Assembly: GCA_945910005.1 (NCBI GenBank)
Contig: OX246741.1
Coordinates: 47,584,239 to 47,648,238, forward strand
Length of the DNA stretch: 64,000 bases
Direction of reading: 5' to 3'
Source of the DNA: Isoperla grammatica
Taxonomy: Eukaryota > Arthropoda > Insecta > Plecoptera > Perlodidae
In this document: piece by piece, positions 57,340 to 64,000 of the stretch
How positions within the stretch are numbered: the first letter of the stretch is position 1
How the letters are laid out: the number at the start of each line of letters is the position of its first letter
The notes under the pieces: model-generated
What the model was told of the DNA's origin: nothing
What the model saw: the letters and a program-made list of their open reading frames with translations, nothing else
The model's database searches: none
Translations under genes and position numbers: made by a program

Positions 57340-58890
57340 CTACTTGGTGAGCTAACAAACGAATTCAATCCCTAGGACAATGAAAATAATAATCATGTTT
57401 ACAAAGCGACTAAAAATAACATGTATATATAATTATAGTACAACATATCAGTAGCCTTACTGCAAGTCACATTCACGCACAAAGTAACGTAATAACAAAC
57501 AAACGAATAGCACTGGCAAATAACCGAAACAGGATCTGCAGTCAAGAAACCATATTGATATTGTAGAGTACTGTATATATATATTACATTCGAGAGTAAG
57601 ATACTGGTACAGCTAATAATCAAAATAAGTTTAACTTATCTTGGCATAACACCTACTTTTCATAAATAAAATTAATAATGCCACAATATAATAAAAAGTA
57701 AAATTGGATAACAAATTTTGTACAGATGACAAATAATAGCAATTTGATATGAAATTTTAAAAATGTATAAAAAGTACGACAAGGCATAAATTAGGTACTA
57801 TGTATTAAAAAGTGTGCCAACACGGGACAGACGCGCACACTGTATGGACCGGTCCACTCTTCCATGCAAAACAGTATTAATCACTTCAAGTATTACAAAA
57901 CATTTACGTATAGCGAACGATACTAGTGCAAACAAATAAAAAAAAAGTAGGGACAACTTGAAGGAGAAATCAACTTTTAGGTAATCTAAAGTACAAGGAA
58001 GGAAAATATAATATAAAATTAAATTAATCTCACACTATACATGACAAATTTACAGTATACGTATCTAGTTTGTATTGTACTGTACCAGCTAAACGGGAAG
58101 TATATCATCTCGGAACGGCAAAGTTAATTGCGATAACTACACTACATTTACAATGCACAACTACTTACTAAAATATGTCATACGTACAATTTGTGTCCAA
58201 AAATAGGCGACTCATTCAATTTCATAGAAAGAACTGTGGCACAGTGACACTGGACTGGCAGCAGTATCGATAAATAGAAAATAACTAAACAATATTGGAA
58301 CACACTAACTGAATGTAGGTTTAAGGACCAATGTTGTAGGCAGTGATTACGTATTATTATAATATTGTAATATATGTATATATTATATAATAGCAATGGC
58401 AGTCACATTGATGCCTACCTACTATGTACAACGATATGATGGTATTTGGCAGTTGGCTATAACGTTATACATTATTAATTAAATTACATCAACATACGTA
58501 CATTTAAGTAGAATTGAGCGGAGGCTATAATCAACGACCAACTTTTCTCCATACAAAAAACTATGCATCATATTCTTACCATAGTCAAGTTCTGTAGGAA
58601 TGCCCCAAAGCACATGTACCTCTTTATTAACACCACAGAAACGCAATGTTTGGGCAACGTATCACATCTATAGCATGCACGATCAACTTCACTCTGCACA
58701 TACAACAAAATGCCAAAACACCTTCGGAACCGTTTATGATGGCTACAACGTTCCTTACTTTTGCTTGCGGATGTACATTCTCTGGACATCTGGCAGACGA
58801 ATCGGTTTCACCATTTCACTAAAAGTTACCGGTACAGAAAATGTTTAAACTATCAAGACTATCCCAGGGTCCCGATTCATTCCCATTTTA
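57340..58890. other. AT-rich intergenic DNA
   Basis: No exon, RNA or complete mobile element was recognised. Confidence 0.4.
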
Positions 58891-59139
58891 AGAAAGAGCA
58901 AAAAAAGTCGCAGTTCACTCGTTGCAGGACACGATCTGCTTGGAAAGCACCTACGTCGAATAGGAATCACCAACAGCAGTATGTGCAGTCTATGTGGGAG
59001 GGAGGAACAGAACAGAGAGCATCTGATGAGATGTCCAAGTCTTAAAGATGAAGTAGATGCCCTTCTACCTGGCATGAGCTATGAGGAAAAGGAAGCCTGT
59101 CTCTACTGGAAAACTAGAAAATGCATGATGGCCAAGTAA
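58891..59139 (+). pseudogene. C-terminal tail of a non-LTR retrotransposon ORF2 (RNase H end and zinc knuckle)
   Basis: From 58915 to the TAA at 59137-59139 the plus strand reads 74 codons with SLVAGHDLLGKHLRRIGI, then CSLCGREEQNREHLMRCPSL. The 'GHxxLxxHLxRIGI' and CxxC...HxxxxC pattern is the conserved end of ORF2 in I/Jockey-like LINEs that carry an RNase H domain. The reverse transcriptase and endonuclease are absent, so this is a 5'-truncated dead copy. An A-rich tail with agaagaaaataagaagaag follows. Confidence 0.7.
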
Positions 59140-59411
59140 GCCAAAACTGCGGGCATAGGAAAAGAAGAAAATAAGAAGAAGACATTAGTTGCCGAGCTGT
59201 TATTATTGTTTAATGACGAAACAGGCTCATACAAGTCAGCCCGTTAATCGCGTAGTACGAAAGGCAGAGCTACCCTGGGTATGGGGACTGAACCAGTGAT
59301 GGATCATTAATGAGTGGTCTGATATTAATGTATCACACGTAAACTACTTCGGTTCACAACTTTTCATGGACAAATAAAAAATGCTTTAAAATAAGTATCC
59401 AGACTGCTAAC
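59140..59411. other. LINE tail and unique sequence
   Basis: It starts with an A/G-rich tail attributed to the LINE copy, then unique sequence up to the hAT-like MITE. Confidence 0.4.
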
Positions 59412-59829
59412 TAGGACTGGGTGAAAAGAAAATGGTTAATTTTGTAAACGTTTGTTTTTCCAAATTTTTCCCGTTTAAACGTAACACCCCTCCTGTTCAC
59501 AAAATGTTAACAAAAAAAAATAGTTGTAATGTTCGCGAAAAAACATGTTCAACGAAAAACACGGTTGATTTATTATAATATTCTTTGTTGATTATATTCC
59601 CAACCTCTGTGACCAACTGTCCAGCCATTTTGACTCTACACACTAAGCTATGCCTTGTCGGCTCGTCAACGAGCTGTGACATCGGAAAAATCTGTGAATT
59701 GGGTTTCGGGTGGGGACACCGGGGGAGGGGATTGGTCAGGCGGGGTATAAGTCACGGGTAAACGGGTATGAATATTTGTACACGTATATTTTTGCACGGG
59801 GGATTACACATTTACACGACACAGCCCTA
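59412..59829. mobile_element. hAT-like MITE, about 418 bp
   Basis: The left end taggactgggtg and right end acacagccCTA (complement tagggctgtgt) are short inverted repeats. The flanking octamers ctgctaac (59404-59411) and cggttaac (59830-59837) match at 6/8. The interior has ttaattttgtaaacgttt, also seen at 9.39 kb inside the composite insertion. No coding. Confidence 0.55.
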
Positions 59830-60065
59830 CGGTTAACGCCAATTAAATGATGATTGATGATATTTGGGATATGTCTCAATTTTGAAAACAATGCTAATCG
59901 AGACAGTGGGTGGGTGATAATGAAGATCAATTTTTATTTTTATATTCTTAAATGTTTAAGTGTACTTTGATGTTGTTGTAATAATGTTGTATTTATTGTA
60001 TTTTTTTTATATATCCATGTATCTCTGGAACGTATACCTCGGTATACATCTGTAATGGATAAATA

Positions 60066-60129
<64 letters not shown>

Positions 60130-62549
60130 TGAAAACACCGCATGGCATCCATGCCCAAGCCAGGACTAGAAGCTGGAAAGATGCAGGGACTGTGGTTTAC
60201 TAGACCATTGCCTAGTCGAACATAGCCACTAGCTGTGCTAATTAAAACGGAAACATGGTAGAACGGGTAAAACGCTATAAGAACCTAGTGTGGTTTTGCC
60301 CGTTGAAGAGCTCTGATCACGGTTCAAAATATTTAATTTTAATTTTTATGGTGTGACAAGGAACAGTGTACAGTCCAATTATGTACTAGGTTCTTACGTA
60401 TAACTAAGGACGTCTTGCAATGTCCCAATAACTACTTATTCATCGAATAGCTTGTTTTCTCCATGGCAACCACCAATCAAAACCCTTGAAATCCTCCAAA
60501 TAGCTTAATTGTTACAAACAACTTTCTAATTAGGAGATTGTAAGACCGGCCCTAACTGTGCTGGCTTAAACTCACTTAAAAAATGTCAAGTGCACACGAT
60601 GATAAGATCAACATTCTTTCTAGAAATGTTGTGCCATGGATTATAAGGATAATAGGAGGAAGATTGATGGCATAGTCAACCTTACTAGAGAAAGACTAAT
60701 TATTTGATGTAATGAGCAAGTGCATGACGTATTTATCTGTACCGTCATAGGATGAGACAATTATGATTGATAATTAAGATTTTGTAATTGATTGGTCGTA
60801 TGTATATCTAACTGGTATGCTAGGTGGTAATATGGATTAAACGGATTCAGTAGCCTACGTAAATAGTAAAGGCACAGAATTTTCGCAGCTGTGATCATGC
60901 TAAGAAGTAAAAATACTGTACATCGATCAAGTAAATAACTACACACATGAATTCATTAGTTGTGTAACAAAATTAGAAAAAACATGTAGCCAAACTGTAA
61001 CGGGCTACTAATAAATTCATTTTTTTAAACAACAGAACAGTCAAAATTGAAATTATGGGAGCCCTAATAAGGGGGGAATTGCGGTAAAATGATCACAAAC
61101 ACAGTAAGTACAACGTTCTGCAACAACCATTTCGGTTGCTGCATCATGAATTTTCGCGCCACCGCAGTGCGTCGGAAATGTTCGTAGACGCCCGAGTACA
61201 GGTAAATTTCAAGCTCTATTGCGACAATGCATGTCTGGCTAATGGCAGAGATTATTTTCCAGCTATTTATTTAATGTCTATCCTATTCAATTATAAAAAG
61301 CTGATGCAAGGCAATAGTCAAGTCTGACATCTGGGTAACAAAAAATGGATTGAGCCTCAGTCTTGAAATAGTAGGGCCTATATATAGGCCTAGTTATTTC
61401 TTTGTTGTTACATCGTTTTTTTTGTTTGTGTTCTGTATTTCATGTGATGTTAATTGTGTTTGTTTAATGTTTATGGACCTTTAGGTCTGGAATAAAAATA
61501 TTTAATAGCCTAATAATAATAATAATAATCTATGCAAGTACGCTCACAAATAAAAGCTGTGCACCTTTAGTGCAATGTGTTCTAAGTCTCACTTGGCCAC
61601 CTACCACGTTGTAGGCGAGCTGTTTGTCTCCGTTCCCCAAACACAACTAAACAACCCCAGCTGATACGCGCTTCAAACACAACAATCAACTGATTTCTCC
61701 GAGTCTCCTCTCCCCCTTCGTCAGGTGAACAAGGCCACGTCAGGCCGAAACGGTATCGACGTTATTGTGTAGTCTTTCTGTTTTTTTTTCGTGTCTACCA
61801 ACTCCAAAGGTTGTCAGCAACAAGGTAAGCTGTTGGTTTCCTTCCTATCCACCCCCATTGCTAAATAATAAACTGATTTACGTGATTTACCTTTTCCACA
61901 AATCTCTGCCGATTGTAGCACTAATCCGGAACTGTCCTTAGTACTAAATACCATGTTTTACAGAGCACGATGCGGTCCATTGCCATGCATGCTAGAGAGA
62001 AATAATCCTGTACGTTGGTTAATAGTGACAACATTTGAGTGGTAAATTTTGGAGCCGTGGGAATTAGGTAGGAATTAATAGACACTAGAAAATTTTCTGC
62101 TTAAATAGACCAAAGAACTAACAAAACCCTTAGATAGAAGGAACCATGCCAACCAATGCTTAGTACCTGGCTAACCTCAGTCAACAGTAAAGCCTACCAA
62201 CACGACGGTTCAACAAACGGATCCGCCAACACGGTTCCGTTGTCTTAAAGAAGGCATTCCAGACATTTTGATGTGTATGCATGATTAACTGTAGATGCAT
62301 TTTGGGTTTATAATTTACTACTGTAGTTCAGTCTTGACGCTAGGATTTGCTGAAACGTTAGCTGCCACCATTTTAAATATGATGTTGTGTATTCAAGAGA
62401 ATCATTAGTCTTTTCCACGAGTAGCCAGCTACACAGTAGGCCTACAAACCATATACCGAGTCGAGATTATCAGTGTTGCAATACCCTAACTCGTAAAAAC
62501 AGTGTTTAAAAAATGACTATAAGGAATGGCTAATTTAAACGTTACAACG
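59830..62549. other. Intergenic / probable Pcl 3' flank
   Basis: It contains a (TAA)n microsatellite (60063-60128), a partial copy of the 52,958 MITE interior near 60,462, and a retroelement-like end (aggccgaaacggtatcgac) near 61,743. The Pcl 3' UTR must begin at 62,549 and run leftward. A minus-strand AATAAA-type signal (plus tttatt) lies at about 61,266, but its use is unproven. Confidence 0.4.
60063..60128. repeat. (TAA)n microsatellite
   Basis: About 22 uninterrupted taa units. Confidence 0.95.
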
Positions 62550-63324
62550 TTACGTCGAAGGGCCTTCCCATTGGATGAGGTACTGAACTTTACCGGCCGG
62601 AGTGACGCGCTTGGCTCGGATGATGAACTTCTCGCCGGCCGCGATCCGGTTCGCGGCGCCAAAGTAGCTGTTGAGAGACGACTTCAGGTCGTCGAGCGGT
62701 ATCTTGACGGCGTTCTTGACGGGCGAGGACTTGGGGGGCGGCGAGGGGCGGGAGGGGGGGGGCTGCGGCCGGCTTCTTGTCCCGGGGGGAGGCGCGTAGC
62801 GTGCGCAGCTCGGAGGCCACAGCCGCGGGGGCGTAGGTGCTTCTCAGCGCGCGCGCAGTGGCCGGCACCTCCGCCGTCTTGCTCGCGGGGGTGGTGGGGG
62901 TGGAGGACGACCGGGTCCTGCGTAGCCGCCGGCGCTTCACGTCGCCGTTGCGGTCGATGCGGATGTCCTTCTCGCACAGCTGCCTCTTGGTCGGCCTCAC
63001 GGGGGCGGGGCTACGCACCACGGGGGTGAGGGGGAGGGGCAGCGTGATGGGGCTGGCCGACACACACGAGAACACCGACGCCGTCACGTTCAGACCGTTG
63101 GGCAGGGTGAACGGCTCTGCGATGCTACGGAAGGGGTGGTTCTTACCCTCGAAGTCCTTGGGCGGAGGGATGAACGAGTCGAGGGTGCAACGGGAGGAGT
63201 TGTCGTCTCCGCTCGTGTCTCCCGGGGTGGTGAGGGGTTGCGAACCGGGCCCCGACGGTTGGGGGGTGTCGGCAGCCGACGAAGGCGAGGGGGTTGGGGG
63301 TAGTTCCTGCAGTGGCTTCTTGGT
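62550..63324 (-). CDS. Pcl: Polycomb-like (PHF1/MTF2/PHF19 family) last coding exon, frame broken once
   Basis: On the minus strand an acceptor (tttccccacag) precedes ACC at 63324. The first part has a Pro/Ser-rich linker, [18 protein letters not shown], and then [15 protein letters not shown] with [10 protein letters not shown], a likely nuclear signal. The end reads [19 protein letters not shown] ... [18 protein letters not shown], stop at 62552-62550. This is the Mtf2_C domain that ends Polycomb-like proteins, which recruit and stabilise PRC2 on chromatin. The domain's frame is offset from the upstream frame. The exon is 775 nt, one more than a multiple of three, and a C9 run (plus G9, 62754-62762) sits between the two parts. 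One surplus C there would explain the break. The Tudor, PHD and winged-helix parts should lie to the right of the window. Confidence 0.85.
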
Positions 63325-63566
63325 CTGTGGGGAAACAAGCAAGTGCAGATCATAAACATCAATTGTGCATGATTCATGCGAGTCACTTGCCAAATGTTTT
63401 TCCATACAACAAAACACAGTGGGCCTGTAAAGGTTCACGTCAGGTGTGGGGGAACTGTGTTTGCATTGCTTACTGAAACCTCTTAGCAGAATAAACTGAT
63501 TCTATAATCTAATAAAGTTATAAACACTAAGTTACATTAAAAGCAAGTTGACAATAATAGTCGATT

Positions 63567-63710
63567 TACAGCTACGCGTTGCGAGCGAAGCGAAAGCGCG
63601 AGCTCCAATCAGTGGCCGAGTTTGCGTGAAACTATTAACTTCTTTGCATGAAACTCGGCCGCTGATTGGAGCTCGCCCCCTCCCTTCGCTCGCAACGCGT
63701 AGCTGTAAAC
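63567..63710. mobile_element. Foldback element with about 60-bp GC-rich arms
   Basis: Left tttacagctacgcgttgcga and gcgagctccaatcagtggcc are answered by ggccgctgattggagctcgc and tcgcaacgcgtagctgtaaa. The loop is about 25 bp (aactattaacttctttgcat). The left arm has an extra gaagcgaaagc that the right arm replaces with ccctccc. Confidence 0.75.
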
Positions 63711-63776
63711 GTAGCATAAGACTAAATAGCCATGTGCAGTCTGCCACAACCTCCCCCTATAGTTTGTATTAAAGCT

Positions 63777-63880
63777 AGGGATGCACATCGATACTTTTTT
63801 CATTATCGATTATCGAAATGGCAGTGTCATTATCGAATCGATATTATCGATAATATCGATACATTGATAAACAAATTTCA
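63777..63880. mobile_element. hAT-like terminus with TATCGATA repeats (partial)
   Basis: tagggatgcacatcgatact resembles hAT-type termini that begin TAGGGATGCA, followed by many atcgata words. No opposite end lies within the window, so the element is either truncated or continues to the right. Confidence 0.4.
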
Positions 63881-64000
63881 GCTGGTAAAAAAAAAAAAAA
63901 AAAATCGGAAATTAAAATAAACAAGCTCTTATACCTTTATACCTGTCGCTCTTGTCTTCGTTCTGCGTCTGCCAATCGCCCCCCCCCCCCCCCCCGACTT

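Larger units (their letters stand above)
63325..64000. other. Pcl intron with foldback and MITE start
   Basis: Intron sequence upstream of the last Pcl exon (minus-strand gene). It holds a foldback (63567-63710), a MITE-like terminus (63777 on), an A18 run and a C17 run at the right edge. No further Pcl exon was recognised. Confidence 0.5.

Noticed and set aside
58568..58850. Short Cys-rich frames on both strands near 58.6 kb
   Set aside because: No splice signals or recognisable motifs. They are adjacent to, but not in frame with, the LINE tail.
62526..63355. Plus-strand reading frames over the Pcl exon
   Set aside because: They are shadows of the GC-rich minus-strand exon. Only the minus strand shows the conserved domain and a splice acceptor.

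Overview
This is a window from a large, repeat-rich nuclear genome of an invertebrate animal. The reasons are spliced genes with GT-AG introns, tRNA-headed SINEs, many non-autonomous DNA transposons (MITEs: hAT-like, pogo/Tigger-like, TA- and TTAA-flanked), a non-LTR retrotransposon tail, and AT-rich intergenic DNA with GC-rich exons. The phylum cannot be fixed from the sequence. A short run of TTAGG-like units near 9.2 kb is too small to argue for arthropods.

Region 1-31,540 (+ strand) holds the 3' two thirds of a coiled-coil gene that I call ODAD3/CCDC151, an outer dynein arm docking complex subunit. Eight exons (1009-1107, 3397-3582, 18985-19100, 22686-22876, 23893-24070, 25216-25360, 26322-26459, 31316-31540) join in perfect phase to 1278 nt, which is 425 codons plus a stop. 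The 5' end lies outside the window.

The striking feature is that four of the eight exons have each seeded their own tandem array. Each array unit is a piece of that exon plus the adjoining splice site or stop codon. Array I (about 3.5-18.7 kb, about 80 copies of 150/152 bp) copies the 3' part of exon B with its donor and an acceptor-like end. Array II (20.1-22.7 kb, 35 copies of 73/78/79 bp) copies the acceptor and 5' part of exon D. Array III (26.4-29.2 kb, 24 copies of 117/119 bp) copies the 3' part of exon G with its donor. Array IV (31.5-48.4 kb, about 249 copies of 68 bp) copies the last codons, the stop and the start of the 3' UTR. The arrays occupy more than 30 kb of this one gene, multiply its splice sites, and leave the canonical reading frame intact.

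Array I is interrupted at 7774-10903 by a composite insertion. Two near-identical hAT-like MITEs bracket about 2.2 kb of repeats, and the whole is flanked by an 8-bp target duplication. Region 48.4-62.5 kb is AT-rich and essentially gene-free. It has a Russian-doll nest of inverted-repeat elements at 49.4-52.2 kb, a pogo/Tigger-like MITE at 56.0-57.3 kb, a LINE RNase-H tail at 58.9-59.1 kb and a hAT-like MITE at 59.4-59.8 kb.

Region 62,550-63,324 (- strand) is the last coding exon of a Polycomb-like gene (Pcl; vertebrate PHF1/MTF2/PHF19), a PRC2 accessory factor. It converges on ODAD3. Its conserved C-terminal domain is separated from the upstream frame by one extra base in a C9 run, which is either a sequence error or a real frameshift. 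The rest of the window to 64,000 is Pcl intron with a foldback element and the start of another MITE.
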